Shown here piece after piece: positions 1-6,350 of a stretch of 22,799 nt of DNA. Made by a program: the position numbers and the translations under genes. The notes beneath the pieces were generated by a model, which saw only the letters and a program-made list of their open reading frames with translations, was not told where the DNA came from and did no database searches. How positions within the stretch are numbered: position 1 is the first letter of the stretch; every line of letters begins with the position of its first letter. Source of the stretch: an uncultured Dorea sp. (GTDB taxonomy: Bacteria > Bacillota > Clostridia > Lachnospirales > Lachnospiraceae); assembly GCF_934294775.1 (NCBI RefSeq), contig NZ_CAKRAH010000043.1, positions 1 to 22,799 on the forward strand. The letters run 5' to 3'.

Positions 1-44
1 CTCTCTTACTACTTCTTGCTTCATGGAGTCGCGGACCAGATCTT

Positions 45-105
45 ATACCAAGGCATACGCAAGGACCGGGAATCCAACCCAAATTAATGTATTAAACAGC
101 AATTA
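45..105 (-). repeat. End repeat, left copy
   Basis: Read on the minus strand, this 61-base stretch begins at the dapB stop codon and aligns without gaps to 22721-22781. About 45 of 61 bases match by hand count, including the first 18 and the motifs TCCCGGTCC and TGGTAT. Its distal part (plus strand 45-64, ATACCA..GCAAGGA) also resembles the left arm of the palindromic repeats elsewhere in the window, so the two repeat types may be related. Function is unknown. Bases 1-44 hold nothing I recognise. Confidence 0.6.
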
Positions 106-900
106 CAAATTTAATACATCTTTGATGGAATAGAACCCAGGCTCTTTATCAGCTAAATAAGCAGCACAGTCACAAGCCCCTCTTGCAAAGCATTCCCAGT
201 TATAAGAATGATGTGTAATCTCCAGACGTTCCCCCATGCCTCCGAAGAATACGGTATGGCTGCTTGGAATATTGCCGGCGCGCAGTGAATGATAGCCGAT
301 GGTTCCTGGCTTGCGAGGGGATTCACCTTCGCGGCCATAGACAGCAATTTCATCTAATTCTTTGCCAAGTGCATGAGCCATGATCTCGCCCATCTCTTTT
401 GAAGTTCCACTTGGGGCATCTTTTTTCCACTGGTCATGCATTTCCAGAATCTCGATGTCGATCTCATCTTTTAATGTTGTGGTTACAAGTTCCAGAAGTT
501 TGTTCATGATATTTACAAGCTTGGAAGTGTTGGCGGCATAAAGCATTGGAATCTCTTTTCCGGCAGCTTCAAAACGTTTCATTTCTTCGGCCGAAAAACC
601 GGTAGATCCACATACAAGTGCTTTTTTATGTGCGATAGCAAGGTCAAGTACCCCCATCGCCATTTCTTTTGTAGAAAAATCAATGATCACATCACAGGAA
701 TCGATGACGCTTGCAAGATCATCAACTACAGGAACGCCGAGCTCAGCGCCTGTCATGGCAACGGTCCCCAGATCCTTGCCGATATAATCCCGTCCTTTTG
801 GTGCAACTCCGGCAACCAGTTCCATGTCGTCACGGCTGGCAGCAACCTGAGTAATCAGTTTTCCCATTTTCCCCCTTGGTCCGATTACAATAACTTTCAT
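103..900 (-). CDS. dapB: 4-hydroxy-tetrahydrodipicolinate reductase DapB
   Basis: This cytoplasmic enzyme reduces 4-hydroxy-tetrahydrodipicolinate with NAD(P)H in the diaminopimelate/lysine pathway. The protein has 265 residues, normal for DapB. It carries the N-terminal Rossmann motif GPRGKMG (residues 7-13), the CGSTG turn near 97-101 and the family signature DAPSGT at 161-166, preceded by H155 and K159, which align with the catalytic His and Lys. The C-terminal family motif is altered: HHSYNWECFARGA has Trp where most DapB proteins have Arg. The frame stays open 77 codons upstream, but the start at 900 is chosen because AAAGGAGA lies just upstream of it and the Rossmann fold begins there. 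Monocistronic as far as visible and divergent from the HAD gene; no dapA is in view. Identification is firm. Confidence 0.95.
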   Translation of the reverse strand: MKVIVIGPRGKMGKLITQVAASRDDMELVAGVAPKGRDYIGKDLGTVAMTGAELGVPVVDDLASVIDSCDVIIDFSTKEMAMGVLDLAIAHKKALVCGSTGFSAEEMKRFEAAGKEIPMLYAANTSKLVNIMNKLLELVTTTLKDEIDIEILEMHDQWKKDAPSGTSKEMGEIMAHALGKELDEIAVYGREGESPRKPGTIGYHSLRAGNIPSSHTVFFGGMGERLEITHHSYNWECFARGACDCAAYLADKEPGFYSIKDVLNL

Positions 901-994
901 AATGAAATTCTCCTTTCGTAAAGCATACCTGTAAATGAGGATGCAAATGTTACAGTTTGCCGGGTGTACGTGAACTGTAACGTATATTGATTTC

Positions 995-1025
995 AGTATA
1001 GCACAGAAAGAAACGTTGTTGTTAA
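995..1025 (-). promoter_or_regulatory. Possible sigma-A promoter of dapB
   Basis: On the minus strand a TATACT -10 (995-1000) is preceded by TTAACA (1020-1025) with a long 19-base spacer. The -10 is good but the spacing is poor, so this is tentative. It would give a leader of about 90 bases. Confidence 0.35.
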
Positions 1026-1152
1026 CAGGAAGAACGTTTATATGTTTTTTTATTGTATAGAGAAAAAGTTTTGGGATCAGAAAATTACTGGTTAATGGCA
1101 GGTGGTTTGCATAACGTGTGAACAGTGTCATGAATGAGTTATAATGATCGGC

Positions 1153-1182
1153 TTGTAGAGGACAGGGTGAATATAGTATACT
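1153..1182 (+). promoter_or_regulatory. Candidate sigma-A promoter of the HAD gene
   Basis: TTGTAG (1153-1158) and TATACT (1177-1182) are separated by 18 bases, about 70 bases before the start of translation. A second -35-like TTGACA at 1210-1215 has no good -10 partner. Confidence 0.5.
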
Positions 1183-1261
1183 GAGTGTATCTTACAAAAA
1201 AGGATTTTGTTGACACACTCTAAAAGAACAATGACGAGAAAAATATACGATGGAGGAAAAC

Positions 1262-1888
1262 ATGAAAGGAATTATATTTGACGTAGACGGAACTTTGTGG
1301 GATTCGACAGCTGTAGCAGCAGTTTCGTGGAATAAAGTGATTAAAGATGAAGGAATTGAGTATAAAGAACTGGACGAATTTGATCTGAAAAAAGAATTCG
1401 GAAAACCAATGGAAGCGATCGGAAAAAGCCTGTTCCCGGATATGCCGGAAGATGAGATGATGGCACTTCTGGTAAAAATGCTGAAATATGAAAATGAACT
1501 GGTTGCGACAGGTCCGTGTGTGATTTTTGACGGAGTAAAGGAGACAATTAAAAAGTTAAGTGAAAAATATCCACTCTATATCGTAAGTAACTGCCAGGAC
1601 GGATATATTGAAGCATTTTTACAGAATTCAAAACTCGGAGAATACTTTAAGGACTTTACCTGCCCGGCTTATACAGGAAAATTAAAAGGAGAAAACATCC
1701 GTATCATCATGGAAAGAAACGGACTGGATGAAGCCGTGTACGTGGGAGATACGCAGGGAGATGCCAATGCGTGCAGGGAAGCAGGTATCCCGATGATCTT
1801 TGCATCATATGGTTTTGGTGAAGTAGAAGGTGAATATACATCTATCCAGAAGTTTGAACAGCTTTTGAATATAGAATTATTTTCATAG
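1262..1888 (+). CDS. HAD-superfamily hydrolase (phosphoglycolate phosphatase-like)
   Basis: A cytoplasmic phosphatase of the haloacid dehalogenase superfamily, 208 residues. All four family motifs are visible: the nucleophile motif FDVDGT with D7 and D9, Ser109 in IVSN, Lys140/Lys142 before the third helix, and the metal-binding GDTQGD with D163 and D167. A helical cap lies between residues about 15 and 90, as in phosphoglycolate phosphatase/beta-phosphoglucomutase relatives. The substrate cannot be told from sequence. The ATG at 1262 is chosen over the one at 1250 because GGAGG at 1252-1256 is correctly spaced for 1262 and itself overlaps the upstream ATG. It stands alone between dapB and the carbamate-kinase-like gene. 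Confidence 0.85.
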   Translation: MKGIIFDVDGTLWDSTAVAAVSWNKVIKDEGIEYKELDEFDLKKEFGKPMEAIGKSLFPDMPEDEMMALLVKMLKYENELVATGPCVIFDGVKETIKKLSEKYPLYIVSNCQDGYIEAFLQNSKLGEYFKDFTCPAYTGKLKGENIRIIMERNGLDEAVYVGDTQGDANACREAGIPMIFASYGFGEVEGEYTSIQKFEQLLNIELFS

Positions 1889-1902
1889 CAGAATATTTGA
1901 AA

Positions 1903-1917
1903 AATTTTCTGTATATT
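1903..1917 (+). promoter_or_regulatory. CodY-box-like sequence
   Basis: AATTTTCTGTATATT matches 13 of 15 positions of the CodY consensus AATTTTCWGAAAATT. It lies 22 bases upstream of the -35 of the carbamate-kinase-like gene. In AT-rich DNA such matches also arise by chance, so this is a candidate only. Confidence 0.3.
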
Positions 1918-1939
1918 CAAGAGATAAAATGAAAAAGCA

Positions 1940-1968
1940 TTGCATTTTATATAGAAAAATACTATAAT
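1940..1968 (+). promoter_or_regulatory. Candidate sigma-A promoter of the carbamate-kinase-like gene
   Basis: TTGCAT (1940-1945) and a consensus TATAAT (1963-1968) are spaced by 17 bases. This predicts a leader of roughly 44 bases. Confidence 0.6.
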
Positions 1969-1998
1969 TTTCTTATATTATTTCGTAGAAAAATACTA
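1952..1998 (+). repeat. 13-base direct repeat flanking the transcription start
   Basis: TAGAAAAATACTA occurs at 1952-1964 and again at 1986-1998, 34 bases apart. The first copy runs into the -10 box and the second lies just past the predicted start site. This is the layout of a two-site operator, but no regulator can be named. Confidence 0.5.
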
Positions 1999-2018
1999 GA
2001 AAAGCAGAGGTATAGATT

Positions 2019-2948
2019 ATGAAAAAAAGAGTTGTAGTTGCATTAGGACACAGAGCACTTGGTACAACATTACCAGAACAGAAAGAAGCAGTAAAGAGGA
2101 CAGCAAAAGTGATCGGTGATCTGATTGAAAAAGGTTATCAGGTTGCAATCACACACAGTAACGCACCTCAGGTTGGTATGATCCATACAGCGATGAATGA
2201 ATTTGCCAAACAGCATGAAGATTACACAGCAGCACCAATGTCTGTATGTTCTGCTATGAGTCAGGGATATATCGGATATGACCTTCAGAATGCAATTCGT
2301 GAAGAACTGATGGATCGTGGAATTTACAGAACTGTCAGCACAATCCTGACTCAGGTAATCGTAGATCCATACGACGAGGCATTTTATACACCGACAAAAG
2401 TTCTCGGACGTTACATGGATGCTGAGGAAGCAAGTGCAGAGCGTAAAAAAGGTAATTACGTAGTAGAAGAGCCTGGAAAAGGATTCCGTCGTATCGTATC
2501 AGCGCCAAATCCGGTCAGCATCGTAGAGATTGATGCAATCAAAGCATTACTGGATGCAGATCAGGTTGTCATTGCCTGCGGTGGTGGTGGAATTCCTGTT
2601 CTGGAACAGGATCACCGTCTGAAAGGTGCAAGTGCAGTTATTGAAAAAGATTTAACTGCAGGAAAGATGGCAGAAGAAACAGATGCTGATGAGTTAATTA
2701 TTCTGACAAGTGTTGAAAAAGTTAAGATCAACATGGACAGACCGGAAGAAGAAGAGCTTGGTGAGATCAGTGTTACACAGGCAAAAGAATATATGGAAGC
2801 AGGACACTTTGGAAAATATAACATGTATCCAAAATTCAGAGCCGCAGTAGAATTCCTGGAAAAGAGAGAAGGAAGAAGTGCCCTTATTACATCATTCGAT
2901 AAACTGGACGATGCAATCAAAGGAAAAACCGGTACAGTAATCAAATAA
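2019..2948 (+). CDS. arcC: Carbamate kinase family protein (ArcC/YqeA-like)
   Basis: Amino-acid-kinase fold protein of 309 residues, the usual length for carbamate kinases, which interconvert carbamoyl phosphate + ADP and carbamate + ATP. Recognisable blocks are SQGYIGYDLQNA (81-92), TQVIVDPYDEAF, CGGGGIPV (187-194) and GASAVIEKDL. From memory it resembles E. coli YqeA along its length. Several glycine-rich loops are altered: ALGHRAL (8-14) instead of ALGGNAL, HSNAPQVG (46-53) instead of HGNGPQVG, and GKYNMYPKF (265-273) instead of a GSMxPK loop. No arcA or arcB is nearby, so it is not part of a classical arginine deiminase operon here. Catalytic activity or exact substrate may differ from ArcC. 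The start at 2019 follows AGAGG at 2004-2010. Confidence 0.8.
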   Translation: MKKRVVVALGHRALGTTLPEQKEAVKRTAKVIGDLIEKGYQVAITHSNAPQVGMIHTAMNEFAKQHEDYTAAPMSVCSAMSQGYIGYDLQNAIREELMDRGIYRTVSTILTQVIVDPYDEAFYTPTKVLGRYMDAEEASAERKKGNYVVEEPGKGFRRIVSAPNPVSIVEIDAIKALLDADQVVIACGGGGIPVLEQDHRLKGASAVIEKDLTAGKMAEETDADELIILTSVEKVKINMDRPEEEELGEISVTQAKEYMEAGHFGKYNMYPKFRAAVEFLEKREGRSALITSFDKLDDAIKGKTGTVIK

Positions 2949-3001
2949 GAATGGATATATTTATCGGATAAAAAAGAGCAGACATCAATATGCAACCATA
3001 A

Positions 3002-3014
3002 TTCCGAGTCGGAA
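3002..3014. promoter_or_regulatory. Perfect palindrome TTCCGA-G-TCGGAA
   Basis: Two 6-base arms around a single base, in the 176-base gap before the ferredoxin gene. The spacer is too short for an RNA hairpin, so a dimeric DNA-binding protein is the likelier reader. A weak TTGAAA -35 at 3028-3033 follows. The regulator is unknown. Confidence 0.35.
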
Positions 3015-3124
3015 AAACAGAATATTTTTGAAAAAATGAGACATACTGTTGTAGAAGTTTAAACTGCCGCTGACGATAAGTCGGGAAAATGTGTGCAGTC
3101 TGGTTATACAAGGAGGAATGTTTC

Positions 3125-3310
3125 ATGAAAGCAAAAGTAGTAGATGGATGTATATCGTGTGGAGCATGCGTTGCAACATGTCCGGAGGTGTTCCGGTTTG
3201 ATGAAGATGGTGTGGCAGAGGCTTATGCAAAAGTTACACCGGAACATGAAAGTGCGGCAATCGAGGCAAAGGAAGAATGTCCGGTGGCTGTGATCGTAAT
3301 TGAAGATTAG
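3125..3310 (+). CDS. Small ferredoxin, probably one [4Fe-4S] cluster
   Basis: A 61-residue cytoplasmic electron carrier. The motif C9-x2-C12-x2-C15-x3-C19-P and a distant C52-P are visible. In single-cluster ferredoxins C9, C12, C15 and C52 hold the [4Fe-4S] cluster. The second CxxCxxC set of a two-cluster ferredoxin is absent, so C19 is spare. The start at 3125 is chosen because AGGAGG at 3111-3116 is well placed for it; an in-frame ATG at 3089 has no such site and gives residues unlike the family. It is followed at once by a strong terminator, so it is a single-gene unit or the end of one. The redox partner is not apparent. Confidence 0.88.
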   Translation: MKAKVVDGCISCGACVATCPEVFRFDEDGVAEAYAKVTPEHESAAIEAKEECPVAVIVIED

Positions 3311-3320
3311 AAATAAGAAG

Positions 3321-3367
3321 AGTCTGTATATTTATGGCAGAGATGTCGTGAATATACAGACTTTTTA
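3321..3367 (+). terminator. Intrinsic terminator of the ferredoxin gene
   Basis: A perfect 12-base stem (3321-3332 with 3351-3362, AGTCTGTATATT and its complement) with an 18-base loop is followed by TTTT. The palindromic repeat starts immediately behind it. Confidence 0.9.
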
Positions 3368-3430
3368 TACCAAAGTATGCAAGAGAAGTTGCCAGTGGCA
3401 AGTTCTCTGTATTGCCATGCATTCGTAAGG
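3367..3430 (+). repeat. Palindromic repeat copy 1
   Basis: Best-preserved copy. The left arm ATACCAAAGTATGCA is followed by the hairpin 3382-3408: AGAGAA pairs with TTCTCT and TTGCC with GGCAA around AGT, with one G/G mismatch. GTAT follows, then the start of a second, decayed unit (3412-3430). It begins directly at the T-run of the preceding terminator. Bases 3431-3569 hold no further feature that I can support. Confidence 0.8.
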
Positions 3431-3569
3431 AAGTAATAATATCAGATCAGATAAAAAAGCATAAAATAGTATAAAACAGCAGAGTTTATGAAAATATAGG
3501 GTTCAATATATACTTATGTGAAAAGAGCTGTTAAGGGTATATAGTATCAGAAATGGAGGCTGTAAAGAT

Positions 3570-3818
3570 ATGTCCAGAATCCGGTTGTGTGAGCTTGAGA
3601 AAAAAGAAGTGATCAACTGTTGTGACTGCAAAAAGCTTGGTTATATTAATGATCTGATCATAGATGACTGTAAAGGATGTATAGAAGCACTTGTCGTTCC
3701 AGAAGGAGGAAAGTGGTGCAGCTTTTTTGGAGATGGTAAGGAGTATGTCATACCATTTTCATGTATAAAAAGAATCGGCCCGGATCTGATCCTGGTGGAA
3801 ATTCACGAAGAAAAATAA
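3570..3818 (+). CDS. YlmC/YmxH-family PRC-barrel protein
   Basis: A small cytoplasmic protein of 82 residues. The order SRIRLCELEKKEVINC, KKLGYINDLIIDD, GCIEALVVPE, then EYVIPFSCIKRIGPDLILVEI follows the YlmC/YmxH family, a PRC-barrel group linked to sporulation in Bacilli and Clostridia; its biochemical role is not settled. Four Cys in residues 7-36 (C7, C18, C19/C22-type spacing and C36) are more than usual. GGAGG at 3555-3559 sits about 10 bases before the ATG. It lies just upstream of nrdR, a common neighbour in Clostridia, but nrdR has its own promoter, so co-transcription is optional. Confidence 0.82.
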   Translation: MSRIRLCELEKKEVINCCDCKKLGYINDLIIDDCKGCIEALVVPEGGKWCSFFGDGKEYVIPFSCIKRIGPDLILVEIHEEK

Positions 3819-3828
3819 GGGAATGTGT

Positions 3829-3857
3829 TTGACTTCTGTTTTGGGAAAAGATATACT
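3829..3857 (+). promoter_or_regulatory. Sigma-A promoter of nrdR
   Basis: TTGACT (3829-3834), 17-base spacer, TATACT (3852-3857), directly after the upstream stop codon. It predicts a start near 3864 and a leader of about 40 bases. No NrdR-box pair is visible around it. Confidence 0.8.
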
Positions 3858-3902
3858 ATATTTAATGAATGAGAGTTTGAAGGACAGAAAGGAACGATTC
3901 AT

Positions 3903-4352
3903 ATGAAGTGCCCATATTGTAATAATCCGGATACCAGAGTTATCGATTCCAGACCTGCAGAAGACGGCAGCTGTATAAGACGCCGCCGTTCCTGTGATAT
4001 ATGTGGGAAGCGTTTTACAACGTATGAAAAAGTTGAGACGATTCCTCTGACAGTGATCAAAAAAGATAATACCAGAGAACAGTATGACCGTAGAAAAGTG
4101 GAAAATGGTGTGGTTCGTGCATGCTATAAACGACCGGTTGCTACGGCAGATATACAGAAAGTGGTTGACCGGATTGAGACAAAAGTATTCAGTCTGGAAG
4201 AAAAAGAAATCCCAAGCAGTGCGATCGGGGAAGCTGTGATGGATGAGCTGAAAGCACTGGACGAAGTGGCTTATGTCAGATTCGCATCTGTCTACAGAGA
4301 ATTTAAAGATGTAAGCACATTTATGGATGAATTAAAAAAGATATTAGAATAA
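3903..4352 (+). CDS. nrdR: Transcriptional repressor NrdR
   Basis: NrdR senses ATP/dATP and represses ribonucleotide reductase genes. The 149-residue length is typical. The N-terminal zinc ribbon has C3-x2-C6 and C31-x2-C34 with the conserved Arg-rich segment IRRRR between them, and FTTYE follows. Residues from about 49 to 139 form the ATP-cone, with VIKKDNTREQYDRRKV near its start. AAAGGAA at about 3888-3894 is the ribosome binding site. It has its own promoter and terminator, so it is probably monocistronic. No ribonucleotide reductase gene lies in the window. Confidence 0.96.
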   Translation: MKCPYCNNPDTRVIDSRPAEDGSCIRRRRSCDICGKRFTTYEKVETIPLTVIKKDNTREQYDRRKVENGVVRACYKRPVATADIQKVVDRIETKVFSLEEKEIPSSAIGEAVMDELKALDEVAYVRFASVYREFKDVSTFMDELKKILE

Positions 4353-4391
4353 GAATGAATTGCGAACAGGAAGATAACGTGATAGAATATA

Positions 4392-4428
4392 ACGGAGAAG
4401 CGAAAAAATTATTTGCTTCTCCGTTTTT
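4392..4428 (+). terminator. Intrinsic terminator of nrdR
   Basis: A perfect 10-base stem ACGGAGAAGC (4392-4401) with 4415-4424, a 13-base A/T loop and a run of T. Confidence 0.9.
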
Positions 4429-4430
4429 CA

Positions 4431-4486
4431 ATTGCCATGCATTCGTAAGGAGCTGCCAGTGGCAGGTTCTATGTATTGCCATGCAG
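4431..4486 (+). repeat. Palindromic repeat copy 2
   Basis: Starts 3 bases after the nrdR terminator. The left arm is TGCCATGCATTCGTAAGG, the core CTGCCAGTGGCAG; relative to copy 1 both sides of a pair changed (TTGCC/GGCAA to CTGCC/GGCAG). The following TGCCATGCAG begins another decayed unit and abuts a TTGACA at 4487-4492, a possible -35 for truA whose -10 is poor. Confidence 0.75.
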
Positions 4487-4551
4487 TTGACAGAAATTAT
4501 AAGAAAAGTTAAAGGGAATTAATAAGATAGAGCAGATTGGGTGAAAAAAGT

Positions 4552-5286
4552 ATGAGAACATATAAGCTAACCATTTCCTATGATGGGAGCAGATATCAGG
4601 GATGGCAGAGACAGGCGACTACGGATAATACAATTCAGTATATTCTGGAGCTTAGTATCAGTAAATTAGTCGGATACCGTGTGCACATAGACGGATCCGG
4701 GAGAACAGATGCAGGTGTACATGCCCGTGGACAGGTCGCAAGTGTAAAGCTTTCAAAGTTATATGATACAAAAGAATTAAAAGATTCATTGAACAGATAC
4801 CTTCCGGAGGATATCCGCATTATGAAGGTAGAACTTGCAAAGAATGGATTTCATGCACGAAAAAGCGCAAAGGGAAAAAAATACGAGTATTATATCGACT
4901 GCCGTGAAAAACCAGATGTTTTTTCAAGAAGATATTGCTATCATTATCCGGAAAAGCTTGATATTGAAGCCATGCGTGAGGCAACAAAATATCTGATCGG
5001 ACCAAAGAATTTTACAAGCTTTACCGATGATAAAGAGTGTAAAGATCCGGTGCGTAAGATTGTTAATATCAAGATTGTAAGCAGTGGAGATAAAGTAAGA
5101 ATTACTTATTATGGAACAGGTTTCCTGTATCATATGGTAAGAATTCTGACCGGAACACTTCTCGAAATCGGAGCAGGTAAGAGAGATGCATCTATGCTTC
5201 CAGTTGTAATAGCAGCAGAAGACAGAAGCCTTGCGGGATTTTTAGCACCGGCGAGAGGATTGTTCTTAAGAAAAGTATATTATTAA
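4552..5286 (+). CDS. truA: tRNA pseudouridine(38-40) synthase TruA, first copy
   Basis: Converts uridines 38-40 in the anticodon arm of tRNAs to pseudouridine. The protein has 244 residues. Visible are the N-terminal YKLTISYDGSRYQGWQRQ, the catalytic-Asp motif GRTDAGVHA with D53, the active-site region KKYEYYI with Tyr111, and GTGFLYHMVRILTG in the C-terminal half. The ATG at 4552 fits family N-termini; an in-frame TTG at 4537 would add five unlike residues. The ribosome binding site is weak (GGGTGA). A second intact truA lies at 17143-17883, so one may have a narrower or different substrate range. This copy is the one outside the ECF context. Confidence 0.92.
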   Translation: MRTYKLTISYDGSRYQGWQRQATTDNTIQYILELSISKLVGYRVHIDGSGRTDAGVHARGQVASVKLSKLYDTKELKDSLNRYLPEDIRIMKVELAKNGFHARKSAKGKKYEYYIDCREKPDVFSRRYCYHYPEKLDIEAMREATKYLIGPKNFTSFTDDKECKDPVRKIVNIKIVSSGDKVRITYYGTGFLYHMVRILTGTLLEIGAGKRDASMLPVVIAAEDRSLAGFLAPARGLFLRKVYY

Positions 5287-5381
5287 TATGATGTATTCGA
5301 GGATTGTGAAAATGCGTGGCAATGGAGCAATCCGGGTACCTCATTAATATTTCTGGATAAAAACTAACAGGGAGGAACTGT

Positions 5382-6134
5382 ATGAAATTTATATCATGGA
5401 ATGTCAATGGAATCCGTGCGTGCGCGCAGAAAGGATTTATGGATGTTTTTAATGAACTGGATGCTGATATTTTCTGTATTCAGGAATCAAAGATGCAGGC
5501 TGGACAGTTGGAACTGGATACGCCGGGATATCATCAATATTGGAATTATGCAGAGAAAAAAGGATATTCAGGAACAGCGATTTTTACCAGACAGGAACCA
5601 ATCAGTGTAAGTTACGGACTTGGAATCGAAGAACATGATAAAGAAGGACGCGTGATCACACTGGAATTTGAAGACTTTTACTTTATAACAGTGTATACAC
5701 CGAATTCACAGAGTGAACTTGCACGTCTGGATTACCGTATGCAGTGGGAAGATGCATTTCTTGCTTACCTGAAAAAGCTGGAAGAGAAGAAACCAGTCAT
5801 TTTCTGCGGTGATCTTAATGTTGCACATAAAGAAATCGACCTGAAAAATCCAAAGACCAATCGTAAGAATGCAGGCTTCACAGATGAAGAAAGAGGAAAA
5901 TTCACAGATCTTCTGAATGCAGGCTTCATCGATACCTTCCGTTATTTCTATCCAGACCAGGAAGGCATCTACTCATGGTGGTCCTACAGATTCAGCGCAA
6001 GAAAGAAAAACGCAGGCTGGCGTATCGACTACTTCTGCGTCTCCGAAAGCCTGAAACCCCGCTTAAAAGACGCCAAAATCCACACCGAAATCCTGGGCTC
6101 CGACCACTGCCCAGTAGAACTCGACATAGAATAA
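5382..6134 (+). CDS. xth: Exodeoxyribonuclease III (AP endonuclease)
   Basis: Cytoplasmic Mg2+-dependent nuclease of base-excision repair that cuts at abasic sites and has 3'-5' exonuclease activity. The 250 residues hold every active-site motif: N7 in SWNVNGIR, E35 in IQESK, Y105 in YTPNS, GDLN (D144, N146), D217 in RIDYF and SDHCP (D241, H242). GGGAGGAA at 5370-5377 sets the start. The last 69 codons (from 5928) switch to C-ending codons, 37 with C and 5 with T in third position by hand count, while the first two thirds favour A and T. This suggests a mosaic gene, although the protein is intact. It converges with the SDR gene over a shared hairpin. Confidence 0.96.
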   Translation: MKFISWNVNGIRACAQKGFMDVFNELDADIFCIQESKMQAGQLELDTPGYHQYWNYAEKKGYSGTAIFTRQEPISVSYGLGIEEHDKEGRVITLEFEDFYFITVYTPNSQSELARLDYRMQWEDAFLAYLKKLEEKKPVIFCGDLNVAHKEIDLKNPKTNRKNAGFTDEERGKFTDLLNAGFIDTFRYFYPDQEGIYSWWSYRFSARKKNAGWRIDYFCVSESLKPRLKDAKIHTEILGSDHCPVELDIE

Positions 6135-6222
6135 TTAAAACTAAAAAGCGAAATCAAGTCAGCTAGAGTGTGTCTGAAAAAACTCAAAGCAAGTACCAGC
6201 TGTTGCACAAAAAAATAAAACA

Positions 6223-6303
6223 GAAAAGAGAAGTATATTATATAAATAAGATGACATTGACCGAAGGGAGCGGCACCGTTTTATATAATATACTTCTCTT
6301 TTC
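6223..6303. terminator. Bidirectional terminator-like hairpin with 24-base stem
   Basis: Arms 6223-6246 and 6280-6303 are perfect complements; the 33-base loop (6247-6279) is GC-richer and contains a short CCG/CGG pairing. AAAA at the left foot and TTTT at the right foot make it usable from both strands, between convergent xth and the SDR gene. The 81-base length and long loop also resemble a miniature inverted-repeat element, but no target duplication is visible. Confidence 0.8.
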
Positions 6304-6350
6304 GTCCTGATATTCTTACCACAACAGCGTCCGGGACAAAGAGGGAGATT

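Larger units (their letters stand above)
901..1261. other. Divergent intergenic region dapB / HAD gene
   Basis: This 361-base gap separates two divergently transcribed genes. It holds the candidate promoters listed separately. I see no credible additional gene, hairpin or member of the palindromic repeat family. The open frame on the minus strand upstream of dapB lacks a ribosome binding site and its translation is not protein-like. Confidence 0.6.

Noticed and set aside
60..82. A T-arm-like sequence on the minus strand (GGGTTGGATTCCC) near the left end, suggesting a tRNA or T-box
   Set aside because: No acceptor or anticodon arms can be paired around it, and the T-box motif TGGNACCGCG is not matched.
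5295..5345. A stretch resembling an inverted fragment of the TGCCATGCATT arm of the palindromic repeat
   Set aside because: Only about a dozen bases match and there is no core hairpin, so it is not counted as a copy.
1212..6174. An 11-base match TAGAGTGTGTC at 6164-6174 and inverted at 1212-1222, resembling an insertion-sequence end
   Set aside because: Many 11-base matches are expected by chance in a window this size, and no transposase or target duplication is present.
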